Assembly: GCF_014083945.1 (NCBI RefSeq)
Contig: NZ_CP046444.1
Coordinates: 3,782,001 to 3,846,000, forward strand
Reading direction: 5' to 3'
Origin: Granulicella sp. 5B5
Lineage (GTDB): Bacteria; Acidobacteriota; Terriglobia; Terriglobales; Acidobacteriaceae
Length of the DNA stretch: 64,000 nucleotides
Within the stretch, counting starts at the first letter, position 1, and every line of letters starts with the position of its first letter. Under the pieces are notes generated by a model. The model was not told where the DNA came from, ran no database searches, and saw nothing but the letters and a program-made list of their open reading frames with translations. Positions 1-7,915 of this stretch are shown here, in pieces. Both the position numbers and the translations under genes were made by a program.

Positions 1-482
1 TTATTACCCTCGGCGACAGACGCGATCCGGCCATGTTTCAGAACCTTCAAGGTTCACCCATTGTGGTGAAAGTAGCGCCACAGCTTGAGTTGCTGAAGAA
101 AGTGAGTGTGGTGATCACACATGCGGGACCGAATACTGCGTTCGAAACACTTCTGCATGGTATTCCGATGGTTGCGATTCCAAAAGCCTTTGATCAACCG
201 GGCATCGCCAAACGGCTGCGACTTGCAGGCGTAGCAGAGGTTCTCTCCTTGCACCAGCTTACAGCGCAGCGCATCCGGGCGGCTTTGCTAAAGGTGCTGG
301 ACGAGCCGCGCTATCGTGTAGCCGCGCAGAAGATGCAGCGAGATATCGCAGCTATTCGTGGACTGAATCTTGCGGCTGACATCATCGAAAACTCTTTACA
401 TCATTTTCGTCAACGTGCCGAGCTCCTCAGAAAGTATTGGGAACTCTCATATTCGAATGACCCGTCGATGACAGCGGAGTGA
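1..482 (+). CDS. Family 1 (MGT/UGT-like) glycosyltransferase, C-terminal part, cut by the window edge
   Basis: The reading frame is open from base 3, so the start lies left of the window; about 159 residues are visible. They match the C-terminal nucleotide-sugar-binding half of GT-B family 1 glycosyltransferases. The motif THAGPNTAFETLLHGIP, followed by DQPGIAKRL, is the donor-binding signature in which the His-Ala-Gly and the later Asp-Gln contact the sugar nucleotide. The protein should transfer a sugar from a nucleotide donor to a lipid or small acceptor in the cytoplasm. The donor and acceptor cannot be read. Its last codons overlap the TGACAA-type direct repeats that precede the next gene, so those operators lie partly inside this coding region. 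It is probably part of the exopolysaccharide locus to its right. Confidence 0.85.
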   Translation, partial: ITLGDRRDPAMFQNLQGSPIVVKVAPQLELLKKVSVVITHAGPNTAFETLLHGIPMVAIPKAFDQPGIAKRLRLAGVAEVLSLHQLTAQRIRAALLKVLDEPRYRVAAQKMQRDIAAIRGLNLAADIIENSLHHFRQRAELLRKYWELSYSNDPSMTAE

Positions 483-516
483 CAACTCCAGTCTGCTCCC
501 GGCGATACGTTGAGGT
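458..516 (+). promoter_or_regulatory. 11-bp-phased TGAC repeats and -10-like element before the GT87-propeller gene
   Basis: Hexamers TGACCC (458), TGACAG (469) and TGACAA (480) lie exactly 11 bp apart on the coding strand. Nineteen bases after the last comes ATACGT (505-510), and six bases later the ATG at 517. The same geometry recurs at 5937-6007 and 18866-18936. There is no useful Shine-Dalgarno before 517, which fits a leaderless mRNA. I infer binding by an OmpR-type response regulator. Confidence 0.6.
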
Positions 517-2625
517 ATGACTACGCGAGAGAACCGCCCCCGTGTCGTTTGGTTTGAACGTGTCGTCTTTTGCCTGTCGATGCTGTACCTATGCTTCCAC
601 ACGCTGCCGCAGGCATGGCGAACGCTGAACACGGACTTTCCGAACTACTACCTGGCCTCGCGGCTCGTGGAGGAGCACTACGATACGACGCGGATGTATG
701 AGTGGACATGGATTGAGCGTGAAAAGGCTCATCGAGCCATCGACATCCGTGTGCTCGGGTTGCTCCCGATCACGCCGTTTTCGACGCTAGTTTTTTTGCC
801 CTTGGCGAAGCTCGCGCCGCTCGCTGCGAAGCATGTATGGATTCTGCTGAATCTGGCAATTCTGATTCCGCTTGTCTGGATGATACGAGAGATGACAGGG
901 CTCAATCTTCGCTGGATGGGCCTGGCGCTCACGTTGAACTTCCCACTCTATCGCAACTTCCTCTTCGGGCAGTTCTACATCGTTCTCTTGTTGCTGGTTG
1001 TGACTGCCTGTTGGTGTTATCTGCGCGGATACAGAGCATGGGCCGGAGCACTTCTTGCAATCGCAGGCGCCTGCAAGGTCTTTCCCATACTGCTCTTTAT
1101 CTTCTTTCTGCAGCGTAGAGACTGGCGTGCGCTGGGTGCGGGTATCCTCACCGGATCGATCGCTGTTGCGTCATCGATCGCTGTCTTCGGCTGGACGGTG
1201 CATCGAACCTGGCTGCAGGAGATATTGCCGTGGGTCACGCGGGGCGAGGGACTTCAGCCTTACACTATCACGGCCTCTATCCCCGGCATTCTGCATCGGC
1301 TATTTCTCTCCGAACCACAGTGGAACCCACGCCCTTGGCACGACTCGCCTTTCGCATATGCACTGCTCTCCCCCGTATTGCAAACGCTAATCCTGGCACC
1401 AGCCATTCTGCTGATCCGCAGAATCAAGAGCGGCCGCGAAACAATCCTCTTGGAGTGGTCCGCGCTTATCACCGCGGCGCTTACGATTTCGACGATCCCG
1501 GCCTCCTACAATTTTGTGCTGATCGTCTTTCCGGCGTGTGTTGTAGCTTCGATGCTCTATCGGAGACGTCACTGGGGATGGCTCACGCTTCTGGTGCTTG
1601 TTTACTTCGGCATCGGGTTTCCCGTCACCGCCCCGGCGAATGTCTCAGGACTTGCGGTACTGCTGTACGTTCCGCGCCTGCCTCTGCTGCTGGGACTTCT
1701 CGCAGGCATCTATTGGCTTCTCTGGACAGATGGCCGTGCTGCTGAACGATCACGTGATTGGACAGCCTATGTATGGACTCTGGCATTGCTTATCCTGACA
1801 ACCTCAACCGTTCGGTCTACGTTGCGGGTGGAGCGGGCCCGGCGACAGGAATATGCTTATCGTCTGCCGCTTGGAGCGACGGGTTTTCTCAACGCAGCCC
1901 CGCATCGCGAAGGTATGTTTATCCGATATCTCGCGTTTACCTTTGAAGGCTATCGCTGCGTAACAGTGAACATGCATGATGGTATAAAGACGATCTCGCC
2001 GGCCAGTGCGAACGATATACTTTCGTTCGCTGACGAAGGCGACCATACATTGCTGGAGCAAGCTCTAGCTCCGCAATCGGTGATTGTGGACGGAGAGCAT
2101 CCTTCGGACAGCGTTGTAGTCAACGGGCATGATCCCATGTTCGCCATGGATGGCAAGAGCCTGGCGTTCCTGCGCGACGATCACGGCCGGGGCCGACTCA
2201 TGATGCGCGATGGTCTTCGTGATGACTCCGCCGAAACAGCACTCACTCCGGCGCGAATGAATGTCTATGAGGCGGCGTACATATCGCCAAAATCCTATGT
2301 CTACGCCGCTGCGGACGATGGTGGATATCCGCAGCTATATGCGACCGATGGAACGAGAACGAACGCGCCACTTGGACTTGGGCCATCGCGTTACCCGGCG
2401 CTGTCTCCTGATGGAAGATGGCTGGCCTATAGCCACCTGGAGCACGGCGTATGGAACCTCTGGATTCGCGATCAAACTTCGGGGGCACTGCGTCGAGTTG
2501 CGGATGTGCCCTGCAACCAAATCCAGGCCGCATGGGAGAACGACTCGAAGACGCTGCTTTATTCGACAGACTGCGGCCGAAGCGTCTGGTTCACCGCGGT
2601 CGCCCAGCGCAAAGTCCTTCCGTAG
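517..2625 (+). CDS. GT87 (DUF2029)-like membrane glycosyltransferase fused to a C-terminal beta-propeller
   Basis: 702 residues. Residues 1 to about 435 hold around ten hydrophobic segments and the conserved early NTDFPNYYLASRL stretch. Its acidic residue and the overall layout match polyprenyl-phosphate-dependent GT87/DUF2029 mannosyltransferase-like enzymes, which add sugars on the outer face of the inner membrane. Residues from about 450 onward are soluble and resemble a TolB/WD40-type propeller, with blades containing SPDGRWLAYS and GVWNLWIRD. The fusion probably places the propeller in the periplasm, where it could bind polymer or protein partners. The start at 517 has no ribosome-binding site but sits where the predicted transcript begins. 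It converges on the HprK-like gene. The two domains are clear; the substrate is unknown. Confidence 0.75.
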   Translation: MTTRENRPRVVWFERVVFCLSMLYLCFHTLPQAWRTLNTDFPNYYLASRLVEEHYDTTRMYEWTWIEREKAHRAIDIRVLGLLPITPFSTLVFLPLAKLAPLAAKHVWILLNLAILIPLVWMIREMTGLNLRWMGLALTLNFPLYRNFLFGQFYIVLLLLVVTACWCYLRGYRAWAGALLAIAGACKVFPILLFIFFLQRRDWRALGAGILTGSIAVASSIAVFGWTVHRTWLQEILPWVTRGEGLQPYTITASIPGILHRLFLSEPQWNPRPWHDSPFAYALLSPVLQTLILAPAILLIRRIKSGRETILLEWSALITAALTISTIPASYNFVLIVFPACVVASMLYRRRHWGWLTLLVLVYFGIGFPVTAPANVSGLAVLLYVPRLPLLLGLLAGIYWLLWTDGRAAERSRDWTAYVWTLALLILTTSTVRSTLRVERARRQEYAYRLPLGATGFLNAAPHREGMFIRYLAFTFEGYRCVTVNMHDGIKTISPASANDILSFADEGDHTLLEQALAPQSVIVDGEHPSDSVVVNGHDPMFAMDGKSLAFLRDDHGRGRLMMRDGLRDDSAETALTPARMNVYEAAYISPKSYVYAAADDGGYPQLYATDGTRTNAPLGLGPSRYPALSPDGRWLAYSHLEHGVWNLWIRDQTSGALRRVADVPCNQIQAAWENDSKTLLYSTDCGRSVWFTAVAQRKVLP

Positions 2626-2684
2626 ATGAGGGCGGCCATCACAAAATCCCTCGCAGGCATGACCGCTTTGAGCGAAACGATCTC

Positions 2685-3728
2685 CTAGATGTCGAGCGCC
2701 AGCGTCTCGAGCGCTTCGATTCCATCGTTAAGATCTGTGTACTGCAACTCGTACGTCGGCACGTTCGCCAGGGTTTCCAGGATCTGCATATGCTTCGCAC
2801 GAATCTCTCCGGCGGAGAAGAGTTCGTTCTGCATGCGTTCGGTTGCCGTGCGCAGGGGAAGGGGCGAGAGGTGCGCTCGCGTATCCGGCCGACGCTGCAG
2901 GTAAACGATGGCGGTAATCGCAGCCTCGGCCGAGGTGCGCTGGACAGGCAGCGTGGTGACAGACACTTCAATGGAAGGTTTGCCCTCCATTCGAGGCGTA
3001 ACCTCAAAACGCGAGAGTTCTGGGAGCAGCGACCGGGTCTCCGGACGGAAGCGCATGCGATGCGCATGTCCGATGACCTGCGGCGTCTCCGCATCGTTGA
3101 TCAGATAACTGGTATCGTCCGAGGTGTAAGTCCAGCCTGCGCGAGCACAGCCATAGGCCAGCGTAGACTTGCCTGCGCCTGAATCGCCGCATAGAAGAAT
3201 CCCCTTGCCGCGCTTGCTGACGCACGCCGCATGAATGTCGGTTACTACGCTCGCGCCCAACAATAGATATACGATTTTTTCGAGGAAGTTATACCGGACA
3301 TACAACGGGCGACGGAAGGCCGCTTCGTTCAACCATGCAAAGCTGGTGAGCGTCTTCAAATCGATCATGGCCTGGTTCGCATGGTCGGCGACAAGCGAGT
3401 AGAGGTGGTTGTATTCGCGCCGGGCGGGTTCGGGCGGGCACTTCGAAGAGCCGTCCGGCGTAACGCCGATACGCACCTCGATCGGCGTCATTCCCCGGCG
3501 TAGACGGCGATGACCAAAGCTCTCCTGTCCGGCGCGCAACACCCGAGGATCGTTCGTCACGATGTCGACGGCATAACCGAGAGGATAAAAGGTCCTCCGC
3601 AGGGGAAGGTCCATGTCATACAGCAACGCCTTCTGTGGCTTCTCCGCAATGCCGGCAGCAGCATGAGTTATTGCAGTGCGATCCGCATGGAGGGCCTTCG
3701 ATGTGGCAGAAGAATCAACGGTGTTCAA
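2685..3728 (-). CDS. HprK-like (HPr kinase-related) ATPase
   Basis: 347 residues. The C-terminal half resembles the P-loop kinase domain of HPr kinase/phosphorylase: Walker A GDSGAGKST at residues 181-189 and an acidic SDDTSY at 203-208. HprK-related kinases without an HPr partner are common in capsule and peptide-maturation loci, where their substrates are mostly unknown. I see no HPr gene nearby. The start is TTG at 3728, chosen because GGAGG lies eight bases upstream on the minus strand. About 130 bp upstream are three TGAC repeats at 11-bp spacing facing this gene, so it probably belongs to the same regulon as the EPS genes. It may phosphorylate a sugar or a regulatory protein; the sequence does not tell which. 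Confidence 0.75.
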   Translation of the reverse strand: MNTVDSSATSKALHADRTAITHAAAGIAEKPQKALLYDMDLPLRRTFYPLGYAVDIVTNDPRVLRAGQESFGHRRLRRGMTPIEVRIGVTPDGSSKCPPEPARREYNHLYSLVADHANQAMIDLKTLTSFAWLNEAAFRRPLYVRYNFLEKIVYLLLGASVVTDIHAACVSKRGKGILLCGDSGAGKSTLAYGCARAGWTYTSDDTSYLINDAETPQVIGHAHRMRFRPETRSLLPELSRFEVTPRMEGKPSIEVSVTTLPVQRTSAEAAITAIVYLQRRPDTRAHLSPLPLRTATERMQNELFSAGEIRAKHMQILETLANVPTYELQYTDLNDGIEALETLALDI

Positions 3729-3802
3729 AGGGGAAACCTCCTCGCGTCCAGACTGTACTCCGACGAGTTTGCCGCGCGCGAATCACGCGTAGTCATAGCA
3801 GA

Positions 3803-3862
3803 TACGCCGAGCATACTGAAAGAATCAGCAGTGCATGTCATCGTCCAGTCATGGAATTGTCA
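3803..3862 (-). promoter_or_regulatory. TGAC triple direct repeat and -10-like element facing the HprK-like gene
   Basis: Read on the minus strand: TGACAA (3862-3857), TGACTG (3851-3846) and TGACAT (3840-3835), exactly 11 bp apart. Nineteen bases further is TATGCT (3815-3810), predicting a transcript start near 3803 and a 5' leader of about 75 nt. Orientation and spacing match the other sites of the locus, mirrored to this strand. Confidence 0.6.
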
Positions 3863-3916
3863 GCGCTCGCGCACTGGTCTTTGGTGAAGCAATAACATCG
3901 CGAGCACGCTGAGGAA

Positions 3917-3964
3917 TGACAAACAATTGACAAGCGGCAGAAGATGCCGAGACACACTCCGGCC
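3917..3964 (+). promoter_or_regulatory. TGACAA direct repeat before the PhyH gene
   Basis: TGACAA at 3917 and TGACAA at 3928, 11 bp apart, on the coding strand of the downstream dioxygenase gene. The expected -10 position (3953-3958) reads CACACT, which is a poor match, so the promoter part is weaker than at the sister sites. The site shares the HprK/PhyH intergenic region with the divergent array at 3835-3862. Confidence 0.45.
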
Positions 3965-4023
3965 ACCACTGGACTAAGTTCTCCATAGGCCGTATGTGGA
4001 CCGATGGCGGCAGGAGGGGTTGA

Positions 4024-4962
4024 GTGAAAAAGTTTACCGAGCTTCGCGCAGATGGACTTACCACAGATCGACTGCGTGAAGAGATTGCGCTGCATGGATA
4101 TGCGTTGATACGCGACTTGATACCGCAGGGCGCAGTTCGCGGTGTTCTGAACGATGTGACGCAGGAGCTAACACGCGCTGGCTGGCTGGCTCAAGGTCAT
4201 GATCCGATGGAGCGAGTAACGTTTCCAGAAGCCGCGTGCGGTGATCCTGATCCCTGCTTTAAGCAGGTGTATCAGAGGGTCTTCAATCTTGAATCATTCC
4301 ATGCATTGCCGCACCATCCCGCACTTCGTCGTGCGATGCAGATGCTCGTCGGGGAATATCTCTTCGTGCATCCGAAACCTATTGGTCGACTCATCTTTCC
4401 AAACTGCGAGCGCCTTGTGACACACGCACATCAGGACTATGAGTTCGTGGGCGGAGATCCGGAGTTCTATACGGCGTGGATTCCATTCCACGATTGCCCG
4501 CTGGAGCTCGGACCGCTCCGCATACTTGAAGGATCGCATCGCCACGGTATGCAGGAGCATGCGCGAGCGAATCTACACGTTCCGGAGATTCCAATGGATA
4601 CGGCGATGGGTGATAAGTGGGTTGGCGGGCAGGTCAACGCGGGAGATGTGCTGATCTTCCATAGCCTAACCGTCCATGCGGCGTCTCCAAACCGGACGAA
4701 CCAGATGCGGCTTTCACTCGATTGCAGATTTCAGGATGCGCAACGTGCATTGAATCCTTCTAACCTGGTTTTTGCCGGCGAGTCAGGAAAGTCCTGGGAG
4801 AAGACATATGCCGAATGGCAGTCAGACGATCTGAAGTTCTACTGGAAGCGAATTCCTCTGCGGCTGGAACCATCGCGTGATGAGTTAGTTCATCTTGCGG
4901 AAACGGCGAAATCCCCACGTTTGCGCGCGAGGTATATCCGCATGGTTAGCCAACTCGACTAG
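4024..4962 (+). CDS. Phytanoyl-CoA dioxygenase (PhyH) family Fe(II)/2-oxoglutarate oxygenase
   Basis: 312 residues starting at GTG 4024, which has AGGAGGGG a few bases upstream. The iron triad is visible: H136 and D138 in the HAHQDYE stretch, and H218 in SLTVHAAS. R229 lies where the 2-oxoglutarate carboxylate is bound. PhyH-family enzymes hydroxylate lipids, amino acids or sugar-linked acceptors using iron, oxygen and 2-oxoglutarate. In this locus it could modify a polysaccharide building block or a lipid, but the substrate cannot be deduced. It stands alone between the HprK-like gene (divergent) and ribB (convergent) and carries its own copy of the TGACAA repeats. Confidence 0.85.
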   Translation: MKKFTELRADGLTTDRLREEIALHGYALIRDLIPQGAVRGVLNDVTQELTRAGWLAQGHDPMERVTFPEAACGDPDPCFKQVYQRVFNLESFHALPHHPALRRAMQMLVGEYLFVHPKPIGRLIFPNCERLVTHAHQDYEFVGGDPEFYTAWIPFHDCPLELGPLRILEGSHRHGMQEHARANLHVPEIPMDTAMGDKWVGGQVNAGDVLIFHSLTVHAASPNRTNQMRLSLDCRFQDAQRALNPSNLVFAGESGKSWEKTYAEWQSDDLKFYWKRIPLRLEPSRDELVHLAETAKSPRLRARYIRMVSQLD

Positions 4963-5059
4963 CAAATCTAGTGAGAACGAAGAGGCGGATGAGTTGCATG
5001 ACGCCGACAGGCCGATCGCAATCCATCCGCCTTCATTGATGGCGAATAATCCTGATGCA

Positions 5060-5785
5060 TCAGTAAGTACGAACTCGAACCCCGAATGTAGCTGACGTGT
5101 ACGAGCTCTCGCGAACGGGTCTCTCGTGTGGTCCAGTCATCGGAAAGATCTCATCGTCTGATTCTGGTGATTCCATCCGTTGGCGGTACTGAATCAACTC
5201 GGCAACGGTCAGCATTTGCAAGCCGTGCAGATGGCAAAATGGGATCAAATCAGGCACACGCGCCATTGTTCCATCATCATTCATGATCTCGCAGATAACG
5301 CCGGCAGGAGTGAGCCCGGCCATGCATGCCAGATCAACTGATGCTTCTGTTTGACCTGGGCGCGCCAGCACTCCACCGGGCCGCGCGCGCAGAGGAAACA
5401 CATGACCCGGTCGCGCTAGGTCATGAGCGCCTGAAGAGGGGTTGATGGCGGTGCGTATCGTGTGCGCGCGATCTCGCGCGGAGATGCCAGTCGTCACACC
5501 AACCCGTGCTTCGACGCTCTCCGTAAATGCGGTGCCGAACTGTGAGGTGTTGCAGGCGACCATCGGATTTAGCTGTAGCTGATCGGCACGCTCTTCAGTC
5601 AATGTAAGACAAATGAGGCCCCTGCCGAACTTTGCCATGAAGTTGATCGCTTCTGGCGTGATGTACTCTGCAGCGAGCGTGAGGTCTCCCTCATTTTCGC
5701 GATCTTCATCATCGACGACGACGAGCATGTGTCCGCGCGCAAAGGCTTCGAGAGCTTCCGGTACGGTAACAAACGGTGACTGCAT
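5060..5785 (-). CDS. ribB: 3,4-dihydroxy-2-butanone 4-phosphate synthase
   Basis: 241 residues. RibB converts ribulose 5-phosphate to 3,4-dihydroxy-2-butanone 4-phosphate and formate, the four-carbon precursor of riboflavin. The acidic signature [13 protein letters not shown] near residue 25 and the late PGHVFPLRA and TEASVDLA motifs are intact. The start is ATG 5785, chosen for GGGAGG just upstream; a longer frame to 5878 lacks such support and would cross the promoter. After the RibB fold there is only a tail of about 40 residues, not a RibA (GTP cyclohydrolase II) domain, so this is a stand-alone RibB or a truncated RibBA. No FMN riboswitch is visible upstream; the region instead holds the TGACAA-type repeats found across the EPS locus. 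Placement in an EPS regulon rather than a rib operon is unusual. Confidence 0.92.
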   Translation of the reverse strand: MQSPFVTVPEALEAFARGHMLVVVDDEDRENEGDLTLAAEYITPEAINFMAKFGRGLICLTLTEERADQLQLNPMVACNTSQFGTAFTESVEARVGVTTGISARDRAHTIRTAINPSSGAHDLARPGHVFPLRARPGGVLARPGQTEASVDLACMAGLTPAGVICEIMNDDGTMARVPDLIPFCHLHGLQMLTVAELIQYRQRMESPESDDEIFPMTGPHERPVRESSYTSATFGVRVRTY

Positions 5786-5856
5786 GATTCCTCCCGGAAG
5801 CGCTTCGTATTTCTTGCGGCATATCCGTCTTTCACGACACTCCATCACGGAGATGC

Positions 5857-5915
5857 CTACTATCATGACCCTGAGCACCAGCGCGAGTTGTCATTTATTT
5901 GTCTCCAATTTGCCG
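5857..5915 (-). promoter_or_regulatory. TGACAA-type repeats facing ribB
   Basis: On the minus strand: CGGCAA (5915-5910, degenerate), AGACAA (5904-5899) and TGACAA (5893-5888), at 11-bp spacing. A CATGAT hexamer lies 20 bases beyond (5867-5862). This is the least regular of the sites, but it has the same orientation rule (TGACAA on the coding strand). Confidence 0.45.
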
Positions 5916-5936
5916 TTATCTGCGTTTATTGAGCGG

Positions 5937-6006
5937 TGACAGGTTTCTGACAATTCTCCGACCCTCCTCTGACAACAGTCGATGTGCCGGCGCATACCGT
6001 CAAAGT
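5937..6006 (+). promoter_or_regulatory. Four 11-bp-phased TGAC repeats and -10-like element before the ABC transporter gene
   Basis: TGACAG (5937), TGACAA (5948), a degenerate CGACCC (5959) and TGACAA (5970) are each 11 bp apart. Nineteen bases on is TACCGT (5995-6000), and six bases later a GTG at 6007. The geometry is identical to the sites at 480-517 and 18899-18936. It supports 6007 as a leaderless start, since no ribosome-binding site is present. Confidence 0.65.
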
Positions 6007-7749
6007 GTGCTGACACTCTTCGATCGGCCTCCTTTTGCAGTGCTCGCCCCAACGGCAAGCAGTCGCCGCCGGTCGGCCTACCTGCTGCTATCGAAGCAGC
6101 AACGTTTGCTGTACATCCTTCTGATTGCCGCGAGAGTCAGTGTTGGTTTGCTGGACCTTTTATTAGCAGGCTCTCTTTATCTTCTTTTTCTGGTACTGCA
6201 GGGGATCGTGCCAAATAATCAATTGTGGTGGCAGCCGCAGTCGGTTCTTCAAGTGTCACTGGTAGCAGGATCCCTCGTCGTTATACGGTCTCTTGCGGAT
6301 GCCTTGTCGACGGGTTCTCTCCTTAACTTTGTACAAAACATCTACAAGGATTTGCTTCAACGGCTTACGCAGGGTTATAGCGAAGTACGCTGGGAGACTT
6401 TTGTTCAATTAAACCGGAGTGACCTTCTCAATCACACGACATACACGGCGCGAGAGGCATCGCAGTTTTACTTGCGTGGCATCGAGTTGATGTCGGCGCA
6501 GATCGTTGTTCTGGTGATGGCGGTCGCCGTTGTGGCCAAAAGCCCCACTGGTGCCGTCGGATTGGCTTGCACCCTTGCTTCGTTTTATGCCCTGCACCGC
6601 TTCTTCATTCGCGATCGGGTTCACATAGCTGCCGCCATTCGCGAGCAATCCTTCGGAGCCCTGCAGTGTGTACTTTCGGACATGTTTTCGTCGGGGAAAG
6701 AAATTCGTATCTACCGCAACCACAGCTTCTTTCAAGCGCAGATTCGTGAACATGCTGACGCGGTAAGCACGGAGAGTGTCCGCTTGTCGCTCCTACCGCA
6801 GCTTGCCCGCATCCTGTCGGACCAAGGTGTGCTTTTGATATTTCTCGGACTGTTAGTAGCTGTGCAACTACAGCAAGGGGATGTACGACGGCTACTTGCG
6901 ATTATCGTCTTCTATTTTGTTCTATCGCGACGAATGCTGCCACTCACGAGTCAGATCTCGTTTCTCGCCGGGCAAATAGATGGTTCCTATGAGAATGTTC
7001 GACTTGTGTCCGCAGAGTTAGACGGGTGTTCTCGGCAACGGAATACGCAAGTGCAGTGTGGCAGTCCAGGTCCGGATACGGTACTCGAGCTTGAAGACGT
7101 CAGCTTTGGTTTTGAAGAAGAAGTTCAGATTCTACGCAATATTTCTTTTCGGCAGCGACACGGCGAGACAGTTATATTGCATGGCGTCTCCGGCAGCGGC
7201 AAGAGTTCGCTGCTGAATATCATCGCAGGGTTGTTGCAGCCGACGGGTGGCGCAGTGCGCGTTGATCGAACGAGGATCGCATATGTGCCACAAGACACGG
7301 TGCTCCTGGATGCGTCGATGCGCACCAACCTCCTTTTTGGGTTGGAAGGCAAGAGTGACAAAGATCTCATGCGTGCCCTTACACTCGCGCAACTCGATAC
7401 GTTTTTAAGTGCACAGCCCGACGGTCTCGACACGAGGGTCGGCGATAACGGAATCCTCTTCTCCGGTGGCCAGCGTCAACGTCTTGGGATTGCACGCGCG
7501 CTCGTTCGCGGTGGCACACTATTATTGCTTGACGAGGCCACCTCCGCACTGGACGAAGAAAACGAGTTACAGGTGCTCAAAAACCTGGAAGAAGAAGGTC
7601 TCGCGGTTCTGCTCGTCACTCATCGCAAATACGTGCGCTTCTCCGCGCAGCGGGTGTTCAACCTCGAGGGATGTCGACTGGTGGAGCAGATGAGTCCGCA
7701 GGCAGAGACTCCGGAGCCAAGTTCAGAGACGATTCTCAACATGGTTTAG
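6007..7749 (+). CDS. ABC transporter, fused permease and ATPase
   Basis: 580 residues from GTG 6007. The frame is open to a TTG at 5899, but that would put the repeat array inside the gene. Residues up to about 340 contain around five to six membrane segments; the rest is the nucleotide-binding domain. Walker A reads HGVSGSGKSS, the signature FSGGQRQRLGIARA and Walker B LLLLDEATSALD, followed by the switch His in LLVTHR. Half-transporters of this layout work as homodimers and export lipids, lipid-linked sugars or peptides. Next to the EPS operon it may export a lipid-linked precursor, in addition to the Wzx flippase at 14 kb. The cargo is an inference. Confidence 0.8.
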   Translation: MLTLFDRPPFAVLAPTASSRRRSAYLLLSKQQRLLYILLIAARVSVGLLDLLLAGSLYLLFLVLQGIVPNNQLWWQPQSVLQVSLVAGSLVVIRSLADALSTGSLLNFVQNIYKDLLQRLTQGYSEVRWETFVQLNRSDLLNHTTYTAREASQFYLRGIELMSAQIVVLVMAVAVVAKSPTGAVGLACTLASFYALHRFFIRDRVHIAAAIREQSFGALQCVLSDMFSSGKEIRIYRNHSFFQAQIREHADAVSTESVRLSLLPQLARILSDQGVLLIFLGLLVAVQLQQGDVRRLLAIIVFYFVLSRRMLPLTSQISFLAGQIDGSYENVRLVSAELDGCSRQRNTQVQCGSPGPDTVLELEDVSFGFEEEVQILRNISFRQRHGETVILHGVSGSGKSSLLNIIAGLLQPTGGAVRVDRTRIAYVPQDTVLLDASMRTNLLFGLEGKSDKDLMRALTLAQLDTFLSAQPDGLDTRVGDNGILFSGGQRQRLGIARALVRGGTLLLLDEATSALDEENELQVLKNLEEEGLAVLLVTHRKYVRFSAQRVFNLEGCRLVEQMSPQAETPEPSSETILNMV

Positions 7750-7803
7750 TGAATTACGCGAGATTGAGCGGTGTAATAGCTCATTTTATAATCAACAAAG
7801 GAA

Positions 7804-7862
7804 TGACATTTCACTTACCCACACATGACACCGGGGCGAACGACGTTGCTTAGTGTCAGTAA
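7804..7862 (+). promoter_or_regulatory. Repeat-type promoter of the EPS core operon
   Basis: TGACAT (7804), a degenerate TTACCC (7815) and TGACAC (7826) at 11-bp spacing. Then 19 bases, then TAGTGT (7851-7856), predicting a transcript start near 7863 and a leader of about 53 nt before ATG 7916. A further single TGACAA at 7877 is out of phase with the array. Confidence 0.55.
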
Positions 7863-7915
7863 TCGAGGGCAAAGACTGACAACAAGCTTTGCATCTCTTG
7901 CGGTGTGTCACTCCT

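Noticed and set aside
4984-5031. GGCGGATG...CATCCGCC inverted repeat between phyH and ribB as a terminator
   Set aside because: The loop is 32 bases long and no T run follows on either strand.
5786-5887. FMN riboswitch before ribB
   Set aside because: None of the conserved RFN-element blocks is recognisable in this leader of about 100 bases.
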